Shown in pieces: positions 10,997 to 20,575 of a DNA stretch of 37,202 bases. This DNA comes from Morganella morganii. Lineage in GTDB: Bacteria > Pseudomonadota > Gammaproteobacteria > Enterobacterales > Enterobacteriaceae. The position numbers and the translations under genes are program-made. The notes beneath the pieces were generated by a model. That model was not told where the DNA came from, ran no database searches, and saw nothing but the letters and a program-made list of their open reading frames with translations. Each line of letters opens with the position of its first letter. The stretch's first letter is position 1. The stretch lies in assembly GCF_003996855.1 (NCBI RefSeq), contig NZ_NRQY01000001.1, positions 2,220,684 to 2,257,885 of the forward strand. The letters are read 5' to 3'.

Positions 10997-11488
10997 ATGA
11001 AGGATTGGTATTTATTGTACTGCAAACGCGGACAACTTCCGCGGGCAATGGAACATTTGCAGCGGCAGCAGGTGGAATGCCTGACACCGATGGCGAATAT
11101 TGAAAAAGTGGTTCGCGGCAAACGTGTAACGATCAACGAGCCCTTATTCCCGAATTATCTGTTTATCTCTTTTGATCCTGAAACTATTCATACAACCACA
11201 ATTAATTCAACGCGCGGTGTAAATCATTTCGTCCGTTTCGGCCCACTTCCTGCGGTTGTTCCCGCATCATTGATCGAAGAGCTGAAAAATGCCGAATGTA
11301 TCAGCTTATCAGAGAAAAATGTTCCTCAGCCGGGGGATATTGTGGAAATTACCGAAGGCATGTTTAAAGGCCTGGAAGCGATTTATCACGAACCGGACGG
11401 TGAAACCCGTTCAGTTCTGTTACTGACGCTGATCAGTAAGGAACTGACCAAAAAAGTGGATAACACCAGTTTTATAAAGAAACGCTGA
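10997..11488 (+). CDS. rfaH: Transcription/translation regulator RfaH
   Basis: RfaH is a specialised NusG paralogue. It joins RNA polymerase at ops elements in long surface-polysaccharide and toxin operons, suppresses pausing and Rho, and couples the transcript to ribosomes. The N-terminal NGN domain ([31 protein letters not shown]-like [13 protein letters not shown]) fills about residues 1-100, followed by a linker and the C-terminal KOW domain with [18 protein letters not shown] chose the ATG at 10997 (MKDWYLLY), which gives 163 residues against 162 in E. coli; the ribosome site is weak. No ops element lies in this window, so its targets are elsewhere. Confidence 0.94.
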   Translation: MKDWYLLYCKRGQLPRAMEHLQRQQVECLTPMANIEKVVRGKRVTINEPLFPNYLFISFDPETIHTTTINSTRGVNHFVRFGPLPAVVPASLIEELKNAECISLSEKNVPQPGDIVEITEGMFKGLEAIYHEPDGETRSVLLLTLISKELTKKVDNTSFIKKR

Positions 11489-11510
11489 GTATTGATCGTT
11501 GCCCGGAAAC

Positions 11511-11542
11511 AAAAAACCGCCCTGTTGTTAAGGCGGTTTTTA
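11511..11542. terminator. Bidirectional terminator between rfaH and tatC
   Basis: AAAAAACCGCC, a 10-base loop and GGCGGTTTTTAT form a short GC stem with A- and T-runs on its two sides, so it can end both the rfaH transcript (plus) and the tat transcript (minus). Confidence 0.8.
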
Positions 11543-11559
11543 TCTGATGCTGTATCGTA

Positions 11560-12315
11560 TTATTCTTCGGTTTCTTCATCCTGCGGTTGTGCTTTACTGC
11601 GCGGCACATAGAAACGGGCGAAAAATACACCGACTTCAAACAGCAGATACATCGGGATAGCCAGCAGCGTCTGTGAGAATACATCCGGCGGTGTCAGCAA
11701 CATCCCCACCACAAAAGCCCCGACCAGAATATACGGCCTCTTTTGCTTCAGCGAGGCGACGGTTGTCGCACCACTCCAGCACATCAGAATAATGGCAATC
11801 GGAACCTCAAAGGAGATACCAAACGCCATAAACAGCGCCATGACAAAGCTGAGATAGTTATTAATATCTGTCGCAATAACCACATCCTGTGGTGCCGTCG
11901 AGGTAAAGAAACCAAACGCCAGCGGAAAGACAACGAAGTACGCGAATGCCATCCCCATATAAAACAGCACTGTGCTGAAAAACAGCAGCGGCATTAATAA
12001 CCGGCGTTCATGCTTATACAGTGCCGGTGCGATAAAAGCCCAGACCTGGTACAGGATGTAAGGTGCCGAAATAAAAATAGAGACCATAACGGTCAGCTTA
12101 ATCGGCGCCAGGAATGGTGATGCAACATCCGTTGCTATCATGTTCGAGCCCTGGGGCAATTTGCTCACCAGCGGCAATGATACAAGCTGATAGATATCAT
12201 TTGAGAAATACGCCAGCGCAACAAACACAACAAAGACAGCAATCAGGCTGTTGAGAATGCGTTTTCGTAATTCGATTAAATGAGTGATCAGCGGTTGCGT
12301 GTCTTCAACAGCCAT
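11560..12315 (-). CDS. tatC: Sec-independent protein translocase TatC
   Basis: TatC is the six-helix inner-membrane core that, with TatB, recognises twin-arginine signal peptides before TatA-dependent export of folded proteins. The 251-residue protein begins with the conserved [13 protein letters not shown], has six hydrophobic helices, and contains [12 protein letters not shown] in the first cytoplasmic loop and SFEVPIAI in the fourth helix region. The charged tail QDEETEE is cytoplasmic. It starts 21 bases after tatB. Confidence 0.96.
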   Translation of the reverse strand: MAVEDTQPLITHLIELRKRILNSLIAVFVVFVALAYFSNDIYQLVSLPLVSKLPQGSNMIATDVASPFLAPIKLTVMVSIFISAPYILYQVWAFIAPALYKHERRLLMPLLFFSTVLFYMGMAFAYFVVFPLAFGFFTSTAPQDVVIATDINNYLSFVMALFMAFGISFEVPIAIILMCWSGATTVASLKQKRPYILVGAFVVGMLLTPPDVFSQTLLAIPMYLLFEVGVFFARFYVPRSKAQPQDEETEE

Positions 12316-12336
12316 AACGTACTTTACCGTAATCTA

Positions 12337-12867
12337 TTAATGTTTCTGTGAATCTGACGCAGCGGCGGTTACCGGTGACGGTGTTTGTTCTGTGTCACGG
12401 ACTTCCGGTGATGGCCGGGCCGGAATTTCTTCAGCAACCGCAGGAGATGGTGCTGCCGGAACCGGATTTTCCTCCACCGGTGTACCGGCTGACGCCGGAC
12501 GGGCAGACGGAATTTCAATTTCCTGATCAGCCAGTGCTTCCGGGTCGAGTTGCTTTTTCAGTGTGTCCACCGGTTCCTGATAAGAGCGGCGCAATGTATC
12601 CGCGGCTTCTTTCAGATCATCCATCGACGCTTTCAATTCAGGTGAAATCGCTTTACCGGCCTGCTCTTCCATCTTTTTCAGGTTATCCTGGAGTTCCTGA
12701 AGCTTGAGTTCCTGAGTCAGCTCATTCTGCACATTGGCAGCCATTGAACGCATCACACGGATCCAGCCGGCTACTGTTTTCACAGCAACCGGAAGGCGCT
12801 CAGGTCCCAGAACCACAAGTCCGATAACCAATACTAAGATCAGTTCACCAAAACCGATGTCAAACAC
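12337..12867 (-). CDS. tatB: Sec-independent protein translocase TatB
   Basis: TatB forms the signal-peptide receptor with TatC. The 176-residue protein opens with [20 protein letters not shown], a single membrane helix with the conserved glutamate at position 8, then the GPERLP hinge and a long charged amphipathic helix to about residue 100. The remaining tail is rich in Pro, Ala and Glu and probably unstructured. The ATG follows the tatA stop by 3 bases. Confidence 0.95.
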   Translation of the reverse strand: MFDIGFGELILVLVIGLVVLGPERLPVAVKTVAGWIRVMRSMAANVQNELTQELKLQELQDNLKKMEEQAGKAISPELKASMDDLKEAADTLRRSYQEPVDTLKKQLDPEALADQEIEIPSARPASAGTPVEENPVPAAPSPAVAEEIPARPSPEVRDTEQTPSPVTAAASDSQKH

Positions 12868-12870
12868 GGG

Positions 12871-13131
12871 TTATACCTGCTCTTTGTTTTTATTCTCTGG
12901 CTGCTCAGCTGAATCAGCTTTCTTTTCTGCGATATTTTTTTGTTCAAAATCCGCATCTTTTCCGGCTGTAGTTGTATCTGCTTTGTTCTGATCGTCATCA
13001 CCGATGGCTTTTTTAAAGCCTTTGATAGATGCGCCTAAATCAGATCCCAGGGTACGAAGCTTGTTTGTTCCGAACAGGAGAACAACAATCACAGCAATAA
13101 TTAACAATTGCCAAATATTAATACCGGCCAT
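12871..13131 (-). CDS. tatA: Sec-independent protein translocase TatA
   Basis: TatA oligomers form the transport-active membrane assembly of the twin-arginine pathway. The 86-residue product has an N-terminal membrane helix (about residues 3-20), the [10 protein letters not shown] hinge with the conserved Phe-Gly, and an amphipathic helix ending in [11 protein letters not shown]. The acidic and lysine-rich tail is variable in the family. tatA is the first tat gene, 105 bases after the ubiB stop. No tatD follows tatC here, unlike in E. coli. Confidence 0.95.
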   Translation of the reverse strand: MAGINIWQLLIIAVIVVLLFGTNKLRTLGSDLGASIKGFKKAIGDDDQNKADTTTAGKDADFEQKNIAEKKADSAEQPENKNKEQV

Positions 13132-13236
13132 TAGTTTTACCTCAAATTGATATGGACCTACTTACTTCATTATATACAACCACAGCCGTATACGGAAATA
13201 GACAACATAGGTTGAAACTTTGTTTTAACTCAACCT

Positions 13237-14874
13237 TTACTTCATTTTACCGGATTGCCACCATCCTGTTACCCAGGTGAGCGCACCAAAAAACATCAGA
13301 ACCCATGGCGCAACAGGTGCACCGGCCAGGTAGAACAGGCTGGCGCAGACAAACAAGGTTGCTCCGATACCCAGTGAAAAGTTCGCTTTGCGCTGAGCGG
13401 CCTGCTGCTGTTTCATCTGTTCAGTCAGCCGTTCAACACCAGATTGCAGGCGGCGCTGCTGCTTAAGACTGTCATACACCAATTCCGGTAATTCCGGTAG
13501 TTTTTCCGCCCAGAACGGTGCTTTTTCTTTGATCCCGCGGATCACGGCTTTGATGCCAATCTGACTTTTCAGCCACGATTCAAGGAACGGCTTCGCGGTT
13601 TTCCACAGATCCAGTTGCGGATAGAGCTGACGTCCGAGCCCCTCAACATACAACAGGGTTTTTTGTAATAAAACCAGTTGCGGCTGAACTTCCATATTAA
13701 AGCGCCGGGCGGTATTAAACAAATTAAGCAGTACATGACCGAAGGAGATTTCCGCCAGTGGCTTTTCAAAAATCGGTTCGCATACCGTGCGGATAGCAAA
13801 TTCGAAATCCTCCACATTAGTATCCGGCGGTACCCAGCCGGAATCCACATGCAGCTCAGCCACTTTGCGGTAATCACGGTTAAAGAAGGCAATAAAGTTT
13901 TCAGCGAGATAGCGCTTGTCTTCTTTATTCAGTGAACCGACGATACCGCAGTCGATACCGATATACTGAGGATCGTCCGGATGCTCACGGCTGACAAAAA
14001 TATTGCCCGGATGCATGTCCGCATGGAAGAAGCTGTCACGGAAAACCTGAGTGAAGAAGACCTGAACGCCGCGCTCGGCTAACAGCTTCATGTTTGTGCC
14101 CTGCTCATGCAGAGCCGCAATATCGGAAACCGGAATACCGTAGATACGCTCCATGATCAGCACATTTTCACGGCAGAGATCCGGATAGACCTCCGGCACA
14201 TAGAGCATCGGGCTGTTTTCAAAATTGCGCCGCAACTGAATGGCATTAGCCGCTTCGCGTTGCAGGTTCAGTTCATCCAGCAGCGTTTTTTCATACTCGC
14301 GGACAACTTCTTTCGGCCGCAGGCGTCTGCCGTCAGGTAACAGGGGAACCATGTTCGCCAGCCGGTACATCAGACGGATATCGGCCTGGATCACCGGCAG
14401 GATATCCGGGCGGATCACTTTCAGCACCACTGCCTGTCCGTTTTCTTTCAGAACAGCAGTATGCACCTGTGCAATTGATGCGGATGCCAGCGGGGTAATA
14501 TCAAAATCATCAAACCAGGTCTCCACCGGCCCTTCCAGGGCATCTTCGATGGTTTTCTTCGCCAGATTGCCGTCAAACGATGAAACGCGATCCTGCAACA
14601 GCGCCAGTTGATCAGCAATAGCCGGCGGGAACAGATCCCGGCGGGTGGAGAGCATCTGCCCAAACTTTATCCATACCGGCCCCAGCTCCTGAAGAGCCAG
14701 ACGCAGACGCTCACCCAGCACTTTGTCTTTATGCTTGTCCGGCATCCAGAACAGTGAACGGCGCCAGAGGCGGATAGCCCAGCTCAGACGATTTTTGGGG
14801 ATCAGTTCATCCAGCCCGTAATTCAGGAGGGTACGGATGATAAAATAGAGGCGTTTTATTTCACTCGGTCTCAT
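13237..14874 (-). CDS. ubiB: Ubiquinone biosynthesis ATPase/kinase-like UbiB
   Basis: UbiB is a membrane-bound atypical kinase-like ATPase needed for ubiquinone synthesis, thought to help move or present the lipid precursors to the Ubi complex. The hallmarks are present: KFGQMLSTR (the KxGQ motif), the alanine-type nucleotide loop [19 protein letters not shown] and GIDCGIVG. Two hydrophobic helices close the C-terminus (about residues 500-540). The ATG at 14874 ([11 protein letters not shown]) gives 545 residues, one fewer than E. coli, with an AGGA ribosome site; the 39 open codons upstream lie in ubiJ. It overlaps ubiJ by 14 bases. Confidence 0.95.
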   Translation of the reverse strand: MRPSEIKRLYFIIRTLLNYGLDELIPKNRLSWAIRLWRRSLFWMPDKHKDKVLGERLRLALQELGPVWIKFGQMLSTRRDLFPPAIADQLALLQDRVSSFDGNLAKKTIEDALEGPVETWFDDFDITPLASASIAQVHTAVLKENGQAVVLKVIRPDILPVIQADIRLMYRLANMVPLLPDGRRLRPKEVVREYEKTLLDELNLQREAANAIQLRRNFENSPMLYVPEVYPDLCRENVLIMERIYGIPVSDIAALHEQGTNMKLLAERGVQVFFTQVFRDSFFHADMHPGNIFVSREHPDDPQYIGIDCGIVGSLNKEDKRYLAENFIAFFNRDYRKVAELHVDSGWVPPDTNVEDFEFAIRTVCEPIFEKPLAEISFGHVLLNLFNTARRFNMEVQPQLVLLQKTLLYVEGLGRQLYPQLDLWKTAKPFLESWLKSQIGIKAVIRGIKEKAPFWAEKLPELPELVYDSLKQQRRLQSGVERLTEQMKQQQAAQRKANFSLGIGATLFVCASLFYLAGAPVAPWVLMFFGALTWVTGWWQSGKMK

Positions 14875-15535
14875 ACCCGCTTCCTGTTCTTTTTTCCAGA
14901 CGGGCAAGGCGCGCCTCAAGTTCATCCGCGATTTGTGCCACATCCGCGACTTCATCACAGAAATTAGCGGATTCCAGTGCGGAAGGAGCAAGCGCCCACT
15001 CGCGGGTGATTGCGCCGGACAGATATTCCTGCTGCCGACATACCGCCCTGCGGATAAACTGTCCGCCTTTTACGGCGATCTGTGTCAGTGTCTGCGCGGC
15101 AATATCACCGGTATACGGTGCCAGATAGTGTGCAGGATCCCATTCAGCCATATCCAGCAGTGCTGAAAAATGCTGAATGACCTGCATATCACCGTCAATA
15201 ATGACATCACCCTGACGGATCAAAGCTGAAAGCTGTTGTTTGTCTTTCAGTTTCAGCAGAGTAAGAAAATGAGTTTGCAGCACACAGTCCGCCGGATCTT
15301 CCCAGCGGGAAATCACATCCAGCTGTTTTTCACTGAAAATCAGCGTGAACTGCATATCCGGTTCTGTCAGCCGGAGCGTCAGTGTTTTTCCGGTCAGACG
15401 GGCGCGGGCCGGTTTCAGTACAGTCTCGCTGTACAACAGCCGGTTGAGTACCGTTTCCAGAAATCCGGCAATCACAGGATAAAGTGCCTGCGGACTGACA
15501 GAAGACGGAATATTTTCTGCAAACGTATCAGCCAT
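14861..15535 (-). CDS. ubiJ: Ubiquinone biosynthesis accessory factor UbiJ
   Basis: UbiJ has an SCP2-type lipid-binding domain and, with UbiK, supports the soluble Ubi complex in aerobic ubiquinone synthesis. The 224-residue protein shows [34 protein letters not shown] SCP2 features (about residues 80-125), [10 protein letters not shown] and a C-terminal coiled coil ending [10 protein letters not shown]. The start at 15535 (MADTF) lies one base after the ubiE stop. It makes the N-terminus about 20 residues longer than in E. coli, and no better start is seen. Confidence 0.92.
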   Translation of the reverse strand: MADTFAENIPSSVSPQALYPVIAGFLETVLNRLLYSETVLKPARARLTGKTLTLRLTEPDMQFTLIFSEKQLDVISRWEDPADCVLQTHFLTLLKLKDKQQLSALIRQGDVIIDGDMQVIQHFSALLDMAEWDPAHYLAPYTGDIAAQTLTQIAVKGGQFIRRAVCRQQEYLSGAITREWALAPSALESANFCDEVADVAQIADELEARLARLEKRTGSGYETE

Positions 15536-15536
15536 A

Positions 15537-16292
15537 TCAGAATTTGAATCCTTTATGCAGCGCCACAATGCCGCCGGTCATATTGGTGTAGGAAACATGC
15601 TCAAATCCGGCATTTTCCATCATGCCTTTCAGGGTTTCCTGATCCGGATGCATACGGATGGATTCGGCAAGATAGCGGTAACTGTCCGCATCATTCACAA
15701 CCGCCTGCCCGATACGCGGCAGTATGTGGAATGAATAAGCGTCATACACTTTACTCAGCGGTTCAAGCACCGGTTTGGAAAATTCCAGCACCAGCAGGCG
15801 ACCGCCCGGTTTTAACACCCGGAACATGGAGCGGAGCGCTTTGTCTTTATCGGTGACATTACGCAGCCCGAAGGAGATAATAATGCAGTTGAAGTAGTCA
15901 TCCGGGAACGGCAGTTCTTCAGCATTAGCCTGAACATAATTCACATTGCCGACAACGCCGTGATTACGCAGCTTTTCCCGTCCCATTTTCAGCATGGAAT
16001 CGTTGATATCCGCGAGGATCACCTGACCATTTTCACCGACCATACGGGAGAATTTTGCCGTAAAGTCGCCGGTTCCCCCGGCAAGATCCAGCACCCGCTG
16101 GCCACGACGGACACCACTGGCATCAATAGTAAAACGTTTCCAGACACGATGGATGCCGAAAGACATCAGGTCATTCATCAGATCGTATTTTGCGGCAACA
16201 GAATGAAAGACGTTTGCCACCATACCTGCTTTTTCGTTTCTGTTAACAGTGCGAAAACCAAAATCGATTGTATCCCGGGATTGCTCTTCCAT
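15537..16292 (-). CDS. ubiE: Ubiquinone/menaquinone C-methyltransferase UbiE
   Basis: UbiE transfers the C-methyl group from S-adenosylmethionine in both the ubiquinone and menaquinone pathways. The SAM-binding motif [15 protein letters not shown] sits near residues 67-81, with further class I signatures [11 protein letters not shown] and [16 protein letters not shown], and the [15 protein letters not shown] motif. The ATG at 16292 (MEEQSRDT) gives 251 residues, the E. coli length, with an AAGAAGAG ribosome site. It is first in the ubiE-ubiJ-ubiB set and follows rmuC after a 60-base gap. Confidence 0.96.
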   Translation of the reverse strand: MEEQSRDTIDFGFRTVNRNEKAGMVANVFHSVAAKYDLMNDLMSFGIHRVWKRFTIDASGVRRGQRVLDLAGGTGDFTAKFSRMVGENGQVILADINDSMLKMGREKLRNHGVVGNVNYVQANAEELPFPDDYFNCIIISFGLRNVTDKDKALRSMFRVLKPGGRLLVLEFSKPVLEPLSKVYDAYSFHILPRIGQAVVNDADSYRYLAESIRMHPDQETLKGMMENAGFEHVSYTNMTGGIVALHKGFKF

Positions 16293-16352
16293 TCTCTTCT
16301 TGCCTGTTTTGCCTGTGTGCATGAATTTGTGATCGGAAAAGTGTATCAGCCT

Positions 16353-17777
16353 TTACCGCAAAACCCTATGCTCATTGTGTTGTTCTGCGAAATTAGCCGG
16401 AACCTCCGGTGGTTCATCGGCAACGGTGTCCTGTTGTTCACTGAGACGGGCTTTCTGCACCAGAATTTCATCCAGCGGGCGCTTTACCTCAACGCCCAGT
16501 TCACGGAAACCTTCTGCCTGTGACAGCAGATTTCCCCGGCCGGTGGTCAGTTTTTTCATCGCCCCGTGGTAAGTGTTCTGAGCTTTATCCAGCGCCTGAC
16601 CGATACCGTCCATTTCTTCGGTAAACAGGCGGAGTTTGTCATAGAGACGGGCAGCCCGCTGTGCGATTGCCTGACTGTTTTCATGCTGATGTTCATAACG
16701 CCAGAGATTGGCGATTGTCCGCAGCGCCACCAGCAGTGTGGACGGGCTGACCAGCATGATATTGCTTCTGAGAGCTTCATCCAGTAACACACTTTCCTGT
16801 CCGACTGCCGCCAGAAATGCCGGTTCGACAGGGATAAACATCAGCACATAATCCAGTGAATTAATCCCGCTGAGATCCTGATATTCTTTGCGGCTCAGTC
16901 CGCGGATATGCTGACGCACAGAGTTGATATGTTCGGTCAGTGCCGCCTGCCGGGCTTCCGGGGTTTCACTGTTGAAGTAACGTTCATAGGCCACCAGCGA
17001 CACTTTAGCATCAACAATGACCTGTTTATTCTGCGGCAGGTAAATCACCACATCCGGCTGATAACGGCTCTGCTGTTCATTTTTCAGGCTGACCTGAGTG
17101 GCGAATTCATGACCTTCACGCAGACCGGAAGCTTCCAGGATACGGGCAAGAATCGTTTCCCCCCAGTTACCCTGCATTTTGTTGTCGCCTTTCAGGGCAT
17201 TGGTGAGATTGACCGCTTCCTGCGCCATCCGCAGATTGAGCTGTTGCAGACGCTGAATTTCATGTGTCAGGGTGTGGCGTTCGCGGCTTTCCTGGCTGTA
17301 ACTTTCCTGAACCTGCCGGTTAAAGTTATCCAGCTGTTCACGGAACGGGCGCAGCAGCATAGACAGGCTCTGGCGGTTGAGTTCATCCGTCCGGCGGCCA
17401 CTCTGCTCAAAAATACGGGAAGCCAGATTTTCAAACTGGGTATTCAGGCGCTGCTCACTGTTAAGCAGCAGACGCTGTTTTTCTTCAGCGGCCAGGCGGC
17501 TCTCTTCCAGCCTGGTGGTCAGCTCACGAATTTCGGCTTCCTGCTGTGCACTGATATGGCGGGCATTTTCCAGTGATTGCTCACTCTGTTCTCTGGCCTG
17601 TTGCCAGTACGCGGCCTGACGCCGTGTTTCATCCAGCAGGGCAAGTTGCGCAATATTGTCCTGTAACAGCCGGTTTTTGTCCGCCAGCCGCTGTTGCAGA
17701 CTGAACCAGACCACACCGCCGCCCAGCAGAATACCGCTCAGAATGCCGATAAAACCATAAAGCCACTGAATATCCAC
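16353..17777 (-). CDS. rmuC: DNA recombination protein RmuC
   Basis: RmuC limits recombination at inverted repeats and is linked to defence against foreign DNA; it is a predicted nuclease. The 474-residue protein has an N-terminal membrane helix (about residues 7-27), a long coiled coil to about 190 and a PD-(D/E)XK nuclease-like domain with RYQPDVVIYLP and VIVDAKVSLVAYERY. The start is GTG at 17777, in the reading MDIQWLYGF, with a GGAG ribosome site. The tail is proline- and glutamate-rich and variable. Confidence 0.92.
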   Translation of the reverse strand: MDIQWLYGFIGILSGILLGGGVVWFSLQQRLADKNRLLQDNIAQLALLDETRRQAAYWQQAREQSEQSLENARHISAQQEAEIRELTTRLEESRLAAEEKQRLLLNSEQRLNTQFENLASRIFEQSGRRTDELNRQSLSMLLRPFREQLDNFNRQVQESYSQESRERHTLTHEIQRLQQLNLRMAQEAVNLTNALKGDNKMQGNWGETILARILEASGLREGHEFATQVSLKNEQQSRYQPDVVIYLPQNKQVIVDAKVSLVAYERYFNSETPEARQAALTEHINSVRQHIRGLSRKEYQDLSGINSLDYVLMFIPVEPAFLAAVGQESVLLDEALRSNIMLVSPSTLLVALRTIANLWRYEHQHENSQAIAQRAARLYDKLRLFTEEMDGIGQALDKAQNTYHGAMKKLTTGRGNLLSQAEGFRELGVEVKRPLDEILVQKARLSEQQDTVADEPPEVPANFAEQHNEHRVLR

Positions 17778-17915
17778 GATGGCCGTCTCCTCCGCGAGTC
17801 ACTTACGCCGCTTACGGTAAAATAGCACTGTACAGATGTCCACTATCTTTTTGCAGTCCGCCGTTTTTTTCGGCGCGTCACGCAAAAATTAATGTAATCC
17901 GGTGAAAATGCGGCG

Positions 17916-18449
17916 TTATCCGCCCATCAGCCCGGCCATCCATTTCAGTCCGAATGCCCCGGGGGCCAGCAGGCCGAATGCCCAGATCACGGCAGAAGAC
18001 AGATTCGCCAGCTGAAAATGGCGCTGCGGCATTGCACAGATCCCGGCCACCAGCGGTACCACGGCGCGGAACGGGCCGAAGAAACGCCCGAAAAAGACAC
18101 CCCATATTCCCCATTTCTCAAAAAACTGATGCCCTCTGACCAGAGTTTGCGGGGAGCGGGAAATCGGCCACATATGACGGACATTGTCTTTGTAGTAGTA
18201 GCCGATGTAATAGGAGATCCAGTCGCCGAAAAAGCCACCTGTGGCCGCCGCCAGGAAGACCGGCAGAAAATTCAGCCCGCCTTCCCCGATCAGCGCCCCG
18301 ACCCCGAGCAGGATCACCGTCGCCGGAAACAACAGGGAAAGAAATGCGAGAGATTCACCGAATGCCAGCACAAAAACGATCGGCAATGCCCAGAACTCAT
18401 GTTCACGGACAAATGCGGTGACGGTGGTAATAATATCTGCCGGTGCCAG
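17916..18449 (-). CDS. DedA family membrane protein, apparent CTG start
   Basis: DedA (SNARE-associated) proteins are inner-membrane proteins linked to undecaprenyl-phosphate or phospholipid flipping and to membrane homeostasis. The signature loop FGRFFGPFRAVVPLVAG is present (about residues 120-136), along with FGESLAFLSLLFPATVIL and GDWISYYIGYY. There is no in-frame ATG or GTG. The first usual start, TTG at 18386, would cut into the first conserved segment. The CTG at 18449 gives 177 residues, restores a family-like N-terminus (TAFVREHEFWALP) and follows a strong TAAGGGGG ribosome site by 5 bases. The gene begins 23 bases after the broken phosphatase and may share its transcript. Confidence 0.8.
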   Translation of the reverse strand: MAPADIITTVTAFVREHEFWALPIVFVLAFGESLAFLSLLFPATVILLGVGALIGEGGLNFLPVFLAAATGGFFGDWISYYIGYYYKDNVRHMWPISRSPQTLVRGHQFFEKWGIWGVFFGRFFGPFRAVVPLVAGICAMPQRHFQLANLSSAVIWAFGLLAPGAFGLKWMAGLMGG

Positions 18450-18472
18450 AAAGTCCCCCTTACTACCTGATA

Positions 18473-19245
18473 TTACTCAAGGAAATGGTTGCGGATTTTA
18501 TCGAGAACGGCGGTAGTCAGCCCGATATCTTTCGCCAGCCAGGTATCAATACTGCCATAATGTGAGTGAATACTTTTCAGAGCGGTATTCAGGAAATCAG
18601 GCTGTACGGAGTACACATAGGCAAATTTCTCCACCACCGCTTCCGGCATCGTTTTCGCGTGTTCCGCCAGCAGTTCATGGCGGTACGGCGCCAGGGTGTC
18701 ATTGGTCAGCAGGTAATCTTCCATCACCATATCGGTATCCGCGCCTAGCGCAAACAGCACCAGTGCTGAACCCACGCCGGTCCGGTCTTTGCCGACCGCA
18801 CAATGCCGCCCTTTTCCGGGTTGCGCAGCATATCACCGAGTGCATGATACGCCGGGTTGCCCAGCGGCAGCAGTTCATAGAGACGCAGCATAAAGGCTTT
18901 CGGATCAAACTCCGTCAGCGCTTCATTGCCGAGCTTCTCAAGGTTAGCATCCACTTCTTTTGACATCGGATTTGCCGGTGCGTTCGTGTACAGCGCGCCA
19001 TTCCACAGACGATCCGGTTTATCGGCAATTTCGCCGCTGTCGCGGTAATCCAGGATCTGAAACAGGTTTTGCTCTGTCAGGCGGGTTAAGTCGTTATCAC
19101 TCAGACGATCCAGCGCTCCGGCACGGAACAGCAGGCCGGGTTTGATTTTACTGCCGTCCGGCAGCACTTTGTTTCCCAGGTCACGGAAATTGATCCCGCC
19201 GTCGAGCGGCAGTACGGAAGGATGCGGTAATGGCTGTCTGGTCAT
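18473..19245 (-). pseudogene. Tyrosine-protein phosphatase (PF13350 type), frameshifted
   Basis: Two consecutive frames together make a tyrosine/lipid phosphatase of the Y_phosphatase3 kind, about 257 residues. The first part (19245 down to about 18800) reads MTRQPLPHPS, with GGINFRDLG and FRAGALDRLSD. The second part, from about 18802 on, reads CAVGKDRTGVGSALV and continues to HFLE and a TAA at 18473. The frames meet inside the catalytic P-loop, where the family has V-x-H-C-x-x-G-K-x-R-T-G. The residues before the Cys, including the His, are missing. A 10-base deletion between two TGTG repeats would explain both the gap and the shift. The protein should be inactive unless this is a sequencing error. 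Confidence 0.8.
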
Positions 19246-19315
19246 TGATACCTCTTTATCATTATTATCAGTATGTTCAGCACGATCACTGTATCAGATT
19301 TACAGAATGAATGAT

Positions 19316-19357
19316 TAAAAAAAAGCCGCACCACCGGAAAACCCGGCGATACGGCTG
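19316..19357 (-). terminator. Rho-independent terminator after udp
   Basis: Read on the minus strand, an imperfect GC-rich stem (AGCCG...CCGG / CCGG...CGGCT) is followed by TTTTTTTT. It lies 21 bases beyond the udp stop and separates udp from the phosphatase pseudogene. Confidence 0.75.
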
Positions 19358-19377
19358 ATTCATGAAACCGGTAACGA

Positions 19378-20133
19378 TCAGATGAGATGACGGGCGGCTT
19401 CCACCACAATATCCAGGGTATTGGATTCGGTTTTCTTCATCTTCGCTTCATCAGGAATTTCCTGCTGGGTGCGGTTAACGATAACCCCCGCAACCATCCC
19501 GGCACGCAGCCCCTGGCTGGCGCACATGGTCAGCAGTGTGGCGGATTCCATTTCAAAGTTCATCACGCCCATTTCCTGCCACTCTTTCATTGATCCTTTG
19601 AACCGGCGGGTCACGCGGCCGCTGAAAGTATCATAACGTTCCTGGCCCGGATAGAACGTATCAGAAGACGCGGTCACACCAATATGAACTGTTGCTTTGG
19701 CTGCTTTAGCCGCATTCACCAGCGCGGTGGTGCATTCAAAGTCAGCCACGGCCGGGAATTCCATCGGCGCGAAGTGCAGGCTTGCCCCATCCAGGCGCAC
19801 AGCCGCCGTGGTCACGAGGACATCGCCGACATTAATATTTTCCTGAATCGCACCGGTAGTACCGATACGCAGAAAAGTTCGGACCCCCAGCTGAGCCAGC
19901 TCTTCCACCGCAATTGAGGTGGACGGGCCGCCGATACCGGTTGAGCAGACGATTACCGCTTTACCGTCCAGCTCGCCGCGCCATGAAGTGAATTCACGCA
20001 GAGATGCGAGATGAACAGGATTATCCATCAGGCGGGCAATTTTTTCGACCCGGTTCGGATCGCCCGGCACGATAGCCAGCGTCGCACCCTGTAAATCTGC
20101 TTTAGTTAAACCTAAATGAAATACATCAGCCAT
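19378..20133 (-). CDS. udp: Uridine phosphorylase Udp
   Basis: Udp splits uridine with phosphate to uracil and ribose-1-phosphate in pyrimidine salvage. The 251-residue protein shows the phosphate-binding [10 protein letters not shown] near residue 25, [15 protein letters not shown] near 67-81, RIGTTGAIQ near 90 and the base-binding [14 protein letters not shown] near 195. I chose the ATG at 20133 (MADVFHLG), which has a perfect AGGAG ribosome site and matches E. coli Udp (253); the open frame upstream is leader. The upstream region has two CRP-type sites, as expected for a CRP/CytR-controlled gene. Confidence 0.97.
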   Translation of the reverse strand: MADVFHLGLTKADLQGATLAIVPGDPNRVEKIARLMDNPVHLASLREFTSWRGELDGKAVIVCSTGIGGPSTSIAVEELAQLGVRTFLRIGTTGAIQENINVGDVLVTTAAVRLDGASLHFAPMEFPAVADFECTTALVNAAKAAKATVHIGVTASSDTFYPGQERYDTFSGRVTRRFKGSMKEWQEMGVMNFEMESATLLTMCASQGLRAGMVAGVIVNRTQQEIPDEAKMKKTESNTLDIVVEAARHLI

Positions 20134-20169
20134 CCTGAACTCCTTAGCGAGAAAATGATTATTGAGGAC

Positions 20170-20267
20170 ACTGTAGCGTACCACTACACAAAATTTAGTG
20201 ATTATTATCACTTCATTGATACGCAACGATGAATCAATTACATAAAAATTAGATCAAAATCACATAA
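20170..20267 (-). promoter_or_regulatory. udp control region with two CRP-type sites
   Basis: A palindrome AGTGATTATTATCACT (20197-20212) has the CRP spacing GTGA-N6-TCAC. A second, weaker site read on the minus strand (TGTGATTTTGATCTA, within 20249-20267) has its centre about 53 bases further upstream. TACAGT at 20175-20170 would serve as -10 and put the proximal site near -41.5. E. coli udp has CRP at -41.5 and -93.5 with CytR between; the spacing here agrees with that. A CytR site between them is inferred only. Confidence 0.6.
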
Positions 20268-20415
20268 CCAACAGTTTATGCTGAAAATGTCGGCGTACTG
20301 TTCTCTGAAAAAGGTAAACACAGGTTGCTTTTTTGTCCGCCTCACTCTACTATCCGCAGCATTCCGGCACGCTGTGCATGCTGACCTGTCACTTTCAGAA
20401 CGTAAGGAGGTTCAT

Positions 20416-20460
20416 ATGACAACATTACTGTGCACTCTTTGCGGGCTCTTGCAGAACTGA
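20416..20460 (+). CDS. Possible 14-codon leader peptide ahead of rtcB2
   Basis: The frame MTTLLCTLCGLLQN starts at ATG 20416 and stops with TGA. It is preceded by TAAGGAGGT (20403-20411), nine bases fully complementary to the 3' end of 16S rRNA, with 4 bases before the ATG. I know of no match for the peptide. The ribosome site is much stronger than that of rtcB2 itself, which suggests it is translated. Its position, 115 bases before rtcB2, fits a regulatory leader; a chance frame cannot be excluded. Confidence 0.45.
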   Translation: MTTLLCTLCGLLQN

Positions 20461-20575
20461 TTATCACACCGGTATTACAGCGTTATTTCTCCGTATTACC
20501 CGTCCCTGTTTCCTGTCTGTTTCTTCCTGACTGCCCGCCATAAACCCGAATTTTCACTATTTTCCGGAATGGATT
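20461..20575 (+). promoter_or_regulatory. C-rich, G-poor spacer between leader and rtcB2
   Basis: From 20491 to 20547 I count about 23 C and 8 G in 57 bases, mostly pyrimidine, with no clear hairpin. Such stretches can act as Rho loading (rut) sites. Together with the leader frame just upstream this could form a Rho-dependent attenuator for rtcB2-prfH. This is an inference from composition. Confidence 0.3.

Noticed and set aside
16908..17576. Plus-strand frame of 222 codons inside rmuC
   Set aside because: Antisense to rmuC, with no recognisable protein content and no ribosome site.
20361..20400. Possible sigma-54 promoter (GGCACG...TGC) before rtcB2, as used by RtcR in E. coli
   Set aside because: The GG and GC elements are 10 or 14 bases apart instead of 12, and no rtcR gene is in the window.
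20278..20460. 60-codon frame ahead of rtcB2
   Set aside because: Only the last 14 codons have a ribosome site; the upstream part looks like leader sequence.
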